Assembly (NCBI GenBank): GCA_019752335.1
Contig: JAIEMJ010000041.1
Span: forward strand, 1-64,000
Source of the DNA: Bryobacteraceae bacterium
GTDB taxonomy: Bacteria > Acidobacteriota > Terriglobia > Bryobacterales > Bryobacteraceae
DNA: 64,000 nt
Reading direction: 5' to 3'
Shown: piece by piece, positions 8,356 to 16,664 of the stretch
How the letters are laid out: each line of letters opens with the position of its first letter
Position numbering within the stretch: position 1 is the stretch's first letter
Made by a program: the position numbers and the translations under genes
The notes under the pieces: model-generated
What the model saw: only the letters and a program-made list of their open reading frames with translations
Database searches by the model: none
Told to the model about the DNA's origin: nothing

Positions 8356-9433
8356 ATGACAACCAAGGGATCGGCAGTATTGGTTACAGGCGGCAGCGGC
8401 TTAATTGGCAGTGCCGTTATTCGCGAGCTCTCCGAGCGCTACACAGTGATCGGCTTTGATCGGGAGGGGAATCCCCATCCGCCTCCCATGGCCGAATGTG
8501 TCTGTGTGGACTTAACTTCATCTGAAAGCGTCCGCGCAGCGTTCGAGCGGGTGCGATACGCATATGGAGATCGCCTGGCGAGTGTCGTTCATTTGGCGGC
8601 ATACTACGATTTTTCAGGCGAGCCGAGCTCGAAATATGAGGAGATTACCGTCCGCGGGACCGAGCGCTTGCTGAAAGAACTACGCAACTTTCAAGTCGAG
8701 CAGTTTCTCTTCTCCAGCACGATGCTGGTGCATGCGCCGAGCGCCCGGGCTCCCTATCAACGAGGACTCGCCTATTACACCAAAATGGGACTATCCCAAG
8801 TCGAAGGTAGAAACGGAGGAGCTAATCCAGGAACAGCGTGGTGAGCTGCCAGTCGTGATCCTTCGCATTGCGGGGGTCTACGACGATAATTGCGACTCCA
8901 TACCGATTGCGCACCAGATCCAACGTATCTATGAACGCAAGCTGATCAGTCGTGTGTTTCCGGGCAATCCGAGTCACGGACAGGCTTTCGTCCACTTAGA
9001 CGATGTTGTCGCCGCGATCGCGTCGGCTATTGACCGCAGAGCCCAGTTGCCAGTCGTGACCACCGCGCTGATTGGAGAATCCGAAACCCTTAGTTATGAC
9101 GAGATTCAGCATACTCTCGGCCGACTCATCTATGGTGAACACTGGGAAACCCGGGAGATCCCTAAGCCTGCGGCGAAAGCGGGCGCATGGCTTCAGGACC
9201 ATATCCCGGGAGAAGAGCCATTCATCAAGCCTTGGATGATCGATCAGGCGGATGATCATTATCAGCTCGATATCGGAAAAGCTCGGAATTTGCTCGGATG
9301 GCAGCCGCAGCGGTCGTTGCGGGAAACGCTGCCCCGCATGGTGGAGTCCCTGCAGACGGATACGGCGAAATGGTTCGCATCGAACAAGCTCCAAGTACCT
9401 TCCGAGATGCGCGATTTTGAATCCACTCGCTGA
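8356..9433 (+). pseudogene. NAD-dependent epimerase/dehydratase, one frameshift
   Basis: An extended SDR protein broken once. The first part (ATG 8356) has the Rossmann motif VTGGSGLIGSAV and the VHLAAYYDF and FSSTMLVHAP strands. At the GCGCCCGGG stretch near 8745 the frame changes by one base, and the protein continues as PGLPINEDSPITPKWDYPKSK, containing the catalytic Y/K (YPKSK), to the stop at 9433. The C-terminal half includes substrate-domain features such as LGWQPQRSLRETLP. Together they give a normal ~360-residue enzyme. One extra base explains the break, so either a young pseudogene or a sequence error. It follows the VKOR/SPW gene in the same direction. Confidence 0.8.
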
Positions 9434-9436
9434 AGT

Positions 9437-9497
9437 GACTCGCTTAAAAGCTGTGTGGATTAGTCGGAAGCCCGCCTCAAAGCAACGGGCACATGAT
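9437..9497 (+). pseudogene. Relic of a WYKAK repeat gene
   Basis: CTCGCTTAAAAGCTG is identical to part of repeat 2 of the gene at 5379-5795. After a short gap, GAAGCCCGCCTCAAAGCAAC..GGCACATGA reads EARLKATGT-stop, matching the EEARLKA(A/L)GK end of both intact proteins. The rest has been deleted. Short, so chance cannot be fully excluded. Confidence 0.5.
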
Positions 9498-9617
9498 GTG
9501 GAATCCCCGGCTACCCAATCAGGGACTGCATGAGGACGCTGCCACGGCCTTCGTGCAATCCCAATCTTGGTAGCTGGTGCGTCATTCGGATGTGTGGAAT
9601 TTATGTGACGGCAGGGC

Positions 9618-10560
9618 TCAAAACATGACACCCACTTCCAACAACAAGCGAGTCTGGGTCTTAGCCCTGCCGTCCGGGCCGAAGGCCATGCCTGGAGTCG
9701 TTCGTGTTGCCTGAACGAATGAAAATTCAGGGCGGGCGAAGAAGATGCCGCGTTGATAAGTGGGCGTCACCGTTACGGACCACGCCCGGCTCCCCGGCCC
9801 GTACAGCAAATTAGGGGCGCCGTTAGCAACGGTGCCCGTTGAGGCTAGATACTCCACACGAAATGGCAAGCTGACGCCGTCTAACTTCAAGCCGCCGGCT
9901 TTGGAACCTTGGGCGAAACTGTAATTCGCGAGCAAAGCACCACCGGTGGTAGAGGCCTCGTGGAGCGCACCGATTTCAGGGATGCGCGGGACGCGGGTAT
10001 ATTGGAAATACGGTTGGATGGTCCAGGGTCCGGAAGTGTGCGTGAAGATCACGTTGTAGAGTTGTTCGTTGTTCTGGTAAAGCGGGGTTGCCTGGGTTGC
10101 AATGTTGGTATGCCGTGTATTGCCGGAGCCAATGAAGGCGAAGGTATTTTTGTCGTTGAGCGTCCAGGTCGCCGAGAGCCAAGCCCAGCTATATTTGTTC
10201 GAATAGAATCCTTCGTTCAACGACGCTGAGAATGCGACACGTCCCGCGGTGTAGTTTACTTGCACACCGCGATTCACTGCGTTTTCCTGATTCCAGAGTA
10301 GGCCACGTTGGATATTCATGTTTGCGTGGGAAAAAGTAGTCTCGGCTCCTATGAGCGTGGGCAGCTTGCCCCCGACGATTGAGAAATTGCGGGTAGGGGC
10401 TATCTTGAGGAATCCCTGGGGAAACGGACCGAAGAAGCCGTTGGTTGCAGTCTTTGCGCGAAGATACGGCAGGCCAAGAGCCGGAACTGAGTAGGCACCT
10501 ACCTGGACGAAATACTGCACCACACCGTCGGTCTTGTTGAAGAAAATTTGCGCGTTGCTC
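9618..10560 (-). pseudogene. Outer-membrane beta-barrel porin, C-terminal part (split by IS66)
   Basis: About 313 codons of a beta-barrel protein with alternating aromatic/polar strands (VQVNYTAGRVAFSASLNEGF, WSVTVTPTYQRGIFFARPEF) ending LLLEVGVMF, a typical outer-membrane C-terminal strand ending in Phe. The N-terminal part lies beyond the IS at 13336-13624. Joining the two and removing one copy of the 8-bp target duplication gives exactly 408 codons in frame (..DLSN-AQIFFNKTDG..), so the gene was intact before insertion. Resembles putative porins of the BBP2/OmpL-like type; substrate unknown. Confidence 0.85.
10553..10560. repeat. IS66 target-site duplication, copy 1
   Basis: CGTTGCTC directly abuts the IS end GTAAGCACCC at 10561; the same 8 bp follow the other IS end at 13336-13343. 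Eight-base duplications are typical of IS66 insertion. Confidence 0.9.
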
Positions 10561-11006
10561 GTAAGCACCCGATGAACACCCAAGTGGGTAGGGCTTAGGC
10601 GCGAGCCGCAGCCCAGTGGTGAGGGAGCAACTGATCGAGCTGATTGACGGGATGGCCAGGGATGCGCGCGAGGACGTCGTGGAACCAGGCGAAGGGATCG
10701 ACCTTGATCAGTTCGCACGAAGCAATGAAGCTGCGCAGGACCGCCGCCGTCCGTCCACCGCGATCGCTGCCGAAGAAGGTCCAGTTGGCGCGGCCCACCG
10801 CCCAGCCGCGAATCGATCGCTCCGTGCGGTTGTTGTCGATCGACAGGTCCGGATCATCGCAGTAACGCGTGAGCGCCGCCCAGTTCTTGAGTAAGTAATT
10901 TATCGCTCGACCGGCGTCACTCTTCGGCAGCAGCTGTTCATGAATCTCGCGCAGATAACTTTCAAGCTGCGTCAGAATCGGACGCGAAGCTTGCGTCCGC
11001 AGTAAC
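10561..11006. repeat. 446-bp tandem duplication of the IS66 end, copy 1
   Basis: By reading the two stretches side by side, 10561-11006 repeats 11007-11452: both start GTAAGCACCCGATGAACACC and end TTGCGTCCGCAGTAAC. It contains the last ~135 codons of tnpC and the terminal inverted repeat. Because the target duplication lies outside both copies, the extra copy belongs to the inserted element rather than to a second insertion. I saw no difference between the copies, but did not compare every base formally. Confidence 0.9.
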
Positions 11007-11452
11007 GTAAGCACCCGATGAACACCCAAGTGGGTAGGGCTTAGGCGCGAGCCGCAGCCCAGTGGTGAGGGAGCAACTGATCGAGCTGATTGACGGGATG
11101 GCCAGGGATGCGCGCGAGGACGTCGTGGAACCAGGCGAAGGGATCGACCTTGATCAGTTCGCACGAAGCAATGAAGCTGCGCAGGACCGCCGCCGTCCGT
11201 CCACCGCGATCGCTGCCGAAGAAGGTCCAGTTGGCGCGGCCCACCGCCCAGCCGCGAATCGATCGCTCCGTGCGGTTGTTGTCGATCGACAGGTCCGGAT
11301 CATCGCAGTAACGCGTGAGCGCCGCCCAGTTCTTGAGTAAGTAATTTATCGCTCGACCGGCGTCACTCTTCGGCAGCAGCTGTTCATGAATCTCGCGCAG
11401 ATAACTTTCAAGCTGCGTCAGAATCGGACGCGAAGCTTGCGTCCGCAGTAAC
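11007..11452. repeat. 446-bp tandem duplication of the IS66 end, copy 2
   Basis: This copy is continuous with the rest of tnpC. It begins with a complete internal terminal inverted repeat, so a transposase could in principle use either the end at 10561 or the one at 11007. Confidence 0.9.
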
Positions 11453-12555
11453 TGCAAATCCTCGCCACTTAAGTTTTGACGTTGCGCCAAACGCTCCACG
11501 CCGTATAACTGCGCGATCAGCAGTAACACCGTACGCATGCGCGACGGATCCGTCTCCTGCGCTGCGAAGACATGACGCCGCGCGTGCGCCATGCAGGCCA
11601 CTTCGGTCATCCCGCGCTGCGGGCTCGTGAAGAAGCTGTCGTAAGCCACATAGGCGTCCGCTTGTAAGTAGCCACGATAGGAACGCAGAAACTGCTCCGG
11701 CCCATCCCGTTCCCGCGTCGGCGTATAGTCATAGACGATCGCCGGATGCTGCGCATCGCCGACATACGGCCAGATCCGGCCTTTGCGCGCTTGATTCAGG
11801 CGGCGGTCCAACACTTTCACCGGCGTATCATCGGTGCCAACCACCTTCGACTGCAGCACATATTTCTTCAACCGCAGATACAACGGCTGGAGTAAGTCCG
11901 CGCATTGCCGCACCCAATCACCCATCGTTTGCGTCGCTAAGTCGATCCCGTGGCGCCGAAACATTTTCGCCTGCCGGTGTAGCGGCAGATGATCCGCCCA
12001 CTTGGCCACGATCACCTGCGCCAACAAGGACGCGCCCGCCGTACTCTTCTCAATCGGCTGCGCGGGCTTGCCCGCCGTGGTGATGCGGCAGGCGCAGGCA
12101 TACTTCAAACACACCTCTTCGATGACTTTCATCTGCGCCGGCACATACTCGTATCGCTCACTTACTTCTTCACCCATGCGGCGTAAGTCCTGCGCGCAAT
12201 CGGTGCAGTGTTTCGCTTCCGCCGGAAGGTCATGTTCAATGCGTTCGCGCTTCAGATGCTGCGCTAATGGCTTCCGGCCTCGCGTTTGGCCGCCGGTGCG
12301 AGACGCCGGATTCACCGGTGGATCGTCGCCGCCATCATCCTTCGACGCCGGCGGCTCCGGCGGTGGCGGCAGCCCGGCTTCCTGAGCAAACAGCGCCAGT
12401 TGCTCACGGGAAAGCTGTTCGCTGCGGCGTCCAGTCTTGGCTTGAATCAACTGGCGCAGCAACCGCTCGGTGCGATCCAACTGCGCGGTCAGATCCACCA
12501 CCATCTTCGCCAGTTTCTCGGGATCTTGCGGCAGGGTTTTCGGATCGACAGGCAC
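11041..12555 (-). CDS. tnpC: IS66 transposase TnpC
   Basis: 504 residues, full-length for the family. N-terminal coiled coil with leucine heptads (LAKMVVDLTAQLDRTERLL), a Pro-rich linker, a zinc-binding segment (HCTDCAQDL with following CACR) and the DDE catalytic core: D in VGTDDTPVKV, D in LQADAYVAYDSF and E in SIDNNRTERSIRG. It cuts and joins DNA at the IS ends. Appears intact, so the element may be active if the other two proteins are supplied. Confidence 0.95.
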   Translation of the reverse strand: MPVDPKTLPQDPEKLAKMVVDLTAQLDRTERLLRQLIQAKTGRRSEQLSREQLALFAQEAGLPPPPEPPASKDDGGDDPPVNPASRTGGQTRGRKPLAQHLKRERIEHDLPAEAKHCTDCAQDLRRMGEEVSERYEYVPAQMKVIEEVCLKYACACRITTAGKPAQPIEKSTAGASLLAQVIVAKWADHLPLHRQAKMFRRHGIDLATQTMGDWVRQCADLLQPLYLRLKKYVLQSKVVGTDDTPVKVLDRRLNQARKGRIWPYVGDAQHPAIVYDYTPTRERDGPEQFLRSYRGYLQADAYVAYDSFFTSPQRGMTEVACMAHARRHVFAAQETDPSRMRTVLLLIAQLYGVERLAQRQNLSGEDLQLLRTQASRPILTQLESYLREIHEQLLPKSDAGRAINYLLKNWAALTRYCDDPDLSIDNNRTERSIRGWAVGRANWTFFGSDRGGRTAAVLRSFIASCELIKVDPFAWFHDVLARIPGHPVNQLDQLLPHHWAAARA

Positions 12556-12626
12556 GCTTCGCTCTATCTGATTTTACGACTAACACCCGCATCTCACCAA
12601 GCACAAACTGCGTTTCGGACCAATGT

Positions 12627-12980
12627 TTATGCGGCTTTGCGCTGATATCGCTTACGGCGTTTGGCTTGACCGAGATCGATGCCGCTGAGGATCGCCCCTA
12701 ACTCGGCCACGCTGATCTGCTGGCTCGTTTCGTGCTCGGAAAACGGCATCGCGTAAGTGCCTTCCTCCAAGCGCTTGGCCCAGATGGCGAAGCCATCGCG
12801 TTCCCAGTAGAGGATCTTCACGCGGTCCCGGCGTTTGTTGGCGAACACAAACAAGTGGCCAGCGAAGGCATCGAGGGCAAGCGACTCCTGCACTAACGCG
12901 AAGAGGCCATCGAAGCTGCGGCGCATGTCGCACGGCGCCATCGCCAAGTACACGCGCACGCTGGCCGGCAGATGGATCAC
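12627..12980 (-). CDS. tnpB: IS66 accessory protein TnpB
   Basis: 117 residues, the usual length, with the hallmark start VYLAMAPCDMRRSFDGL, then FVFANKRRDRVKILYWERDGF and a basic tail. IS66 TnpB is required for transposition in studied members; biochemical role not established. It overlaps the tnpA end by 4 bases, indicating translational coupling. Confidence 0.95.
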   Translation of the reverse strand: MIHLPASVRVYLAMAPCDMRRSFDGLFALVQESLALDAFAGHLFVFANKRRDRVKILYWERDGFAIWAKRLEEGTYAMPFSEHETSQQISVAELGAILSGIDLGQAKRRKRYQRKAA

Positions 12981-13129
12981 TGCGCCTGCTCACGGATCAC
13001 GCTGAGCACCATGCGCAACGTTGCAGCGTCTGCCCCAGTGGGGATCATCAGCGCTTCACCCGTGCCTAGGCGCAGCTCAATCGCTCCGCCGCGTTGGTCG
13101 GCTACCGGTTCGATCAACGCGAACTTCAT
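12977..13129 (-). CDS. IS66 TnpA, C-terminal piece
   Basis: 50 residues (MKFALIEPV..AIELRLGTGEALMIPTGADAATLRMVL), equal to the second half of a normal TnpA. Its ATG overlaps the stop of the upstream helix-turn-helix piece in TGATG, allowing either reinitiation or a programmed frameshift. Whether the split is natural to this IS or a mutation cannot be decided from one copy. Confidence 0.75.
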   Translation of the reverse strand: MKFALIEPVADQRGGAIELRLGTGEALMIPTGADAATLRMVLSVIREQAQ

Positions 13130-13278
13130 CACACGCCTGCGCTCTCCTTCAGTCGTCGGCGCCACTGATAGAACGATGCCGGCGATACTTCGTGCGCTGC
13201 GCAGAACTCGCGCACCGTTACCGCTCCCTGTTCATACTCCCTGATTAGATCCCGCCATGGCCGCTCGCTTGCCTTCAT
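13129..13278 (-). CDS. IS66 TnpA, N-terminal helix-turn-helix piece
   Basis: 49 residues from ATG 13278: WRDLIREYEQGAVTVREFC then a helix-turn-helix (EVSPASFYQWRRRLKES). This is the DNA-binding half of TnpA, which is normally ~100 residues in one frame. It stops at TGA (13131-13129), which overlaps the ATG of the second half. Confidence 0.75.
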   Translation of the reverse strand: MKASERPWRDLIREYEQGAVTVREFCAAHEVSPASFYQWRRRLKESAGV

Positions 13279-13335
13279 CCCACCACTATGCCGCTCCCGC
13301 TCGCCACCCGCCAGTGGGGTTTATCGGGTGCTTAC

Positions 13336-13343
13336 CGTTGCTC
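13336..13343. repeat. IS66 target-site duplication, copy 2
   Basis: CGTTGCTC immediately after the IS end CGGGTGCTTAC; pairs with 10553-10560. Confidence 0.9.
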
Positions 13344-13624
13344 AAGTCCGTTTGCACGTCGCGGTCTCCCGGAACGACATTGCTCTGCCACTGGCTGAGA
13401 CTGGTGGCGGTGCCCATTATGTACATCTTGCCGAGCGGGCCCGCGTCGTAGAGCATGGGATTCGGACTGTATGTCAGTGGACGAGCCTGGACTGGCCACA
13501 CCGGCAGAGGAGGTGCGCTCGCCGGAGAAGGAGTTTGCCCCCGTGCGGCGTCCCAACTAATCAGGGTCGCGGCCAGTACAGCAACCCGTGATGCAGAGAC
13601 TGCAAGTTTGCGAAGCGTCTTCAT
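13336..13624 (-). pseudogene. Porin N-terminal part (split by IS66)
   Basis: Starts at ATG 13624 with AGGGGT upstream. It encodes a signal peptide (KLAVSASRVAVLAATLISWDAARG), a Pro-rich linker and GPLGKMYIMGTATSLSQWQ, then QTDLSN at the IS junction. The continuation is at 10560-9618. The expressed product would be a short exported fragment. Confidence 0.85.
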
Positions 13625-14040
13625 TAGGACCCCTTTGGTGAAATTTAAGATGGGCTGAGCCATCGGACTCCGCGAACCCAACGGCGAACATGCCCGAACG
13701 CCGCAGATATCCGCACGGCACAGTGGCAAGAAGTTCGCCCAACCGAAGCCGGACGGTGGAACGTGACTGGCTGGTTTTGGTTGATGATAAGGTCGGACCA
13801 ACAGCCCAACAAGTCGAAACAGTTTATCGAGTGGATAAACGAATGCTATCGGCTCGGGCAGAACTTCCGTTGGCCTTAACTATTGCAATTGCAGCGAGAT
13901 GCGATCTGGAAGTCGCAAGTACACGCTGTCTTGTTCAGTTGTCGTTTGTGTTCGCGTTACGTGTACTGCGAGCGGCCTGGTAATTTATGCCTGGAGGGCG
14001 CACACGAGACTAGGCGACCCACGGCATGCGACCAAGAGTC
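13625..14040. other. Intergenic, no gene recognised
   Basis: This is the upstream region of the porin and the downstream region of the AbiEi-like gene. A plus-strand open frame (13690-13983) lacks motifs and a credible start. There is a small inverted repeat GTTTATC-GAGTG-GATAAAC at 13822-13840 that could be an operator. The toxin gene that often accompanies AbiEi is not here. Confidence 0.4.
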
Positions 14041-15060
14041 CTAAAGGCCATAGTCGAAGGTGGGTTCTATTTGCTTCTCATAGATCAGTTTCGCCGCTTC
14101 GATGTTTCTGCCATCATGCGTCGCTAAGAGGTCCGCATACGCCAAGACAGGGTGAACGACATCGGGATGATTGGACTGCGGATCGAAGCCCCAGAACACG
14201 TCAAGCACCTCAACCTTACCGATTGGGGAAGCGCGGAGGCGGCAGGCAGCGACGATATCAGTGATCGGTCGATGAGCATAGATTGTGAAGCTCGCCGGTT
14301 TGAGATAGCGGGTGAGGCGCTCGGCGGCGACCTCTCCACCCCAGTAGGCGCTGCACTTGGAAAGATCAGCTCCGCACAGAAGTGCGGGGTCGGCCTCGAA
14401 TCGCTTCGCCTCTAATTTAGGACGCAGGGATATCGGATAGTGGGTCACCCATTCTTCGAGAAGCCGCTTTGGATCCACCAAAGTGCGGTTGTGGGGCTCG
14501 GCACGAATGAATCCGCGCTCCTCTAGATCTCTCAGCACCGGACCCACTGCTCCCAGTGAAGTTGAAGCGATTCGCGCGATTTCCCGAACCGTGGCATGCA
14601 TAAGTGCGCGGCGGCACAGAAGTGCAAATGTGATTTGAAGGCCGGCCCGATTCATGGCACGGAAGCGATCCTGCTTCAACGAAGCGGGCCGACGCTGGCC
14701 AACAACGTACACATATTGACCTCGATTAGAAAGAAACACGTTTCCAGCCGTGTCGAGAAAGGGGAGGTGGATCGCGCGGCAATGTTCTGCCGTCTCCCGG
14801 GTGATGTATGGTGCGATCAGGAGCGGCGTATGGCCGCAGTCCGCCAGCTGCATTTTCACCAGGGCAGGGGTCTGGAAACGATCGACCGGCTTGATCTCGG
14901 CCGCAAATAGTTGAGCCTCATTCCCCGATCCAATCCGAATGACTATACGGTGCCGGTGCCCTTTTTCGGCAGCGTCCTGCACTACGATCCCAATCAAACC
15001 AGTAGTTCGCCGCAATTCCGACAACGCGGCTTCGAGAATTAGTCGATCTTTGGATAGCAT
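14041..15060 (-). CDS. AbiEi-family-like antitoxin/transcriptional regulator, orphan
   Basis: 339 residues from ATG 15060, with GAGGAT upstream; a longer frame would run into the neighbouring gene. A central winged helix (ATVREIARIASTSLGAVGPVL..LEERGFI) and the C-terminal block (YWGGEVAAERLTRYLKP, DVVHPVLAYADLLATHDGRN) fit the type IV toxin-antitoxin AbiEi/COG4861-like family, whose members repress their own operon. No nucleotidyltransferase partner (AbiEii) is adjacent: downstream is the interrupted porin. It may thus act alone as a regulator. It lies 35 bases after the VWFA gene in the same direction. Confidence 0.65.
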   Translation of the reverse strand: MLSKDRLILEAALSELRRTTGLIGIVVQDAAEKGHRHRIVIRIGSGNEAQLFAAEIKPVDRFQTPALVKMQLADCGHTPLLIAPYITRETAEHCRAIHLPFLDTAGNVFLSNRGQYVYVVGQRRPASLKQDRFRAMNRAGLQITFALLCRRALMHATVREIARIASTSLGAVGPVLRDLEERGFIRAEPHNRTLVDPKRLLEEWVTHYPISLRPKLEAKRFEADPALLCGADLSKCSAYWGGEVAAERLTRYLKPASFTIYAHRPITDIVAACRLRASPIGKVEVLDVFWGFDPQSNHPDVVHPVLAYADLLATHDGRNIEAAKLIYEKQIEPTFDYGL

Positions 15061-15095
15061 CGTGGGTATCCTCGCCCTTTCAAAGGTTTTCAGGG

Positions 15096-16019
15096 TTACT
15101 TCGTCGCATAGAATCCACCTCGCGCATTCACTCTGTATAGCGATGCTTTCGAGGGAGGCTGAATCCGAACGCGCACTGGATGCCATTTGCCATCGTGGGG
15201 CGCGTTGGCGGGGCGATAGGTGAGAACGTATTGATTGCGGATCAATTCGTTCACCGTTGCGAGCGCGCGTGGAAAGTCGCCGCCGCTGTCGATGATCAAC
15301 AAGTTTCCCCCGGTGTCGTCCGCGAGCTGTCTAAGCTGAAGTCGACCCCGCTGTTCCTCCTTGTCGAGCAAATTGCCACGAAGGCCGACCCCGAATATCT
15401 GCACTCCGCTTTCACGTGCGACCGAGAGTAATTCTGAAAACAAGTGCCTGCTGCTGTTTTCGCCGCCATCGGTGATGACCACTAGGGCTCTGCGAGTGTT
15501 TGCTGCGCGCCTCATTTGAGCGAGCCCAGCAAGCACCGCATCGGTCAATGCTGTCGCTCCCCGCGGCGGCCGATCCCACAACAGCTTGTTTACAACCGTA
15601 TTTGTGTCGTGGCTAAAATCGGCCAAAAGCTCCGGCTTGGCCGCAAAGCGAATAAGGCAGGCCTCATCCTCGGGACCGCTGTCTTTCAGCAGATTCCGAA
15701 CAGCAGCTTGGGCAGTTCGGGCAAGCCGCGTCATGCTTCCACTCACATCGAAAACCACGCAGATCGAAGCAGGAACATCCCACCGCGACACCGATTGGAT
15801 TTGTTGCGGCACACCGCCCTCGGTGAGTGCGAAGTCCTCCGAGCGGAGGCCGAGTATCGTGTGATCACGGCGGTCGGTTACTGACACTGGTATGACCACT
15901 AGCTCGGAGACTGCCCCGAATGTAGGCACGCGGCCGCCAGAGGGCTGGTCCTGAGCGGTCGCAACCCCACTCAAGACACTCAGAGTCGCAAGTAGGCAGA
16001 CTTTCCTTCGTAGTTCCAT
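15096..16019 (-). CDS. Secreted VWFA-domain protein (acidobacterial type)
   Basis: 307 residues from ATG 16019 (AAGGGAATGAA before it). Signal peptide to about residue 22, then a short beta domain (VVIPVSVTDRRDHTILGL), followed by a von Willebrand A domain with an intact metal-ion-dependent adhesion motif DVSGSM, a conserved T in ATALTDAV and DGGENSS. The C-terminus RNQYVLTYRPAN..HPVRVRI is typical of the VWFA-related proteins abundant in Acidobacteriota. Likely periplasmic or extracellular protein binding; partner unknown. A second member is at 39283-40302. Confidence 0.85.
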   Translation of the reverse strand: MELRRKVCLLATLSVLSGVATAQDQPSGGRVPTFGAVSELVVIPVSVTDRRDHTILGLRSEDFALTEGGVPQQIQSVSRWDVPASICVVFDVSGSMTRLARTAQAAVRNLLKDSGPEDEACLIRFAAKPELLADFSHDTNTVVNKLLWDRPPRGATALTDAVLAGLAQMRRAANTRRALVVITDGGENSSRHLFSELLSVARESGVQIFGVGLRGNLLDKEEQRGRLQLRQLADDTGGNLLIIDSGGDFPRALATVNELIRNQYVLTYRPANAPHDGKWHPVRVRIQPPSKASLYRVNARGGFYATK

Positions 16020-16163
16020 TTCATTCCCTTCGCGGTGCCTCCGGGGCACGAGATCTCGCATGGGCGATCTCGTGCGCAAAGGCACAGCTCTCCTCAGACT
16101 TCGTTTTCGAAAAAACGGGGATCCGATATGAGGTGCGAAGAAAGCACCTCCGGTGAGGAAGGA

Positions 16164-16520
16164 CTAAATCAGAAGGGGGAGATTATGGCTGGACGGTGAT
16201 GCCAGCATCGGAGGTGAATGCGCGCGGACTGAAACCATACCCCAGGAGTGGCCAGGAATGGAGTATCTGAATTCCGGAATCAGGCCCGCAAAGGCAGTCA
16301 GATGCTGATCCGCAGCCGCCTTTACGCCCAGTGCAGGAGACAGCGTGTTGTCTGCAACGGTGCCTTTACAGCAATCGTCGTTAGACAACGCAGACCCACA
16401 CTTGCCCTTGAGGCAGCACTCGGCGGCCTCTCGCGTCATGCCAGCGCCGAAACAATCGAGGGGTCGAAGAACCAGCACGATTGCCACAACGGCAGTCAAT
16501 ATGTGAACGGCACGACGCAC
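16164..16520 (-). CDS. Small exported Cys-rich protein
   Basis: About 118 residues from GTG 16520, giving a good signal peptide (AVHILTAVVAIVLVLRPLDCFGAG). The mature part has ECCLKGKC and DDCCKG, then a long polar region ending SPPMLASPSSHNLPLLI. Paired CC motifs suggest metal or disulfide chemistry. A 48-codon upstream extension exists but would hide the signal peptide. Located 145 bases downstream of nrsF in the same direction, so it may belong to the sigma operon. Part of a loose class of small Cys-rich proteins in this window. Confidence 0.55.
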   Translation of the reverse strand: MRRAVHILTAVVAIVLVLRPLDCFGAGMTREAAECCLKGKCGSALSNDDCCKGTVADNTLSPALGVKAAADQHLTAFAGLIPEFRYSIPGHSWGMVSVRAHSPPMLASPSSHNLPLLI

Positions 16521-16664
16521 AGTACGGCTATGGTAGCATGGATACTGCTCTAAAGCTAACATAAATAAGGACTTAAGTCGTGAACAGGCAAGTATAATGA
16601 ACATTCGTGTACAACAAACTATCTTGGACATAGGTGCTTCATGTACCTTTCGCTGCACAACCAA

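Larger units (their letters stand above)
10561..13335 (-). mobile_element. IS66-family element with internal end duplication
   Basis: Bounded by imperfect terminal inverted repeats: GTAAGCACCCGATGAACACCC at 10561 and the complement of GGGGTTTATCGGGTGCTTAC ending at 13335. Flanked by an 8-bp duplication CGTTGCTC. Contains tnpA (in two overlapping pieces), tnpB and tnpC in the usual order, transcribed on the minus strand. The total is 2775 bp; the basic element 11007-13335 is 2329 bp and the extra 446 bp is a tandem copy of the tnpC end. It interrupts a porin gene. Confidence 0.95.

Noticed and set aside
10595-11164. Separate 189-residue minus-strand gene in the IS66 region
   Set aside because: It only arises from reading through the junction of the 446-bp tandem copies; its C-terminus is tnpC and its N-terminus the non-coding IS end.
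13822-13840. GTTTATC-GAGTG-GATAAAC dyad as a regulator site
   Set aside because: Seven-base arms are expected by chance in a window of this size and no nearby promoter supports it.
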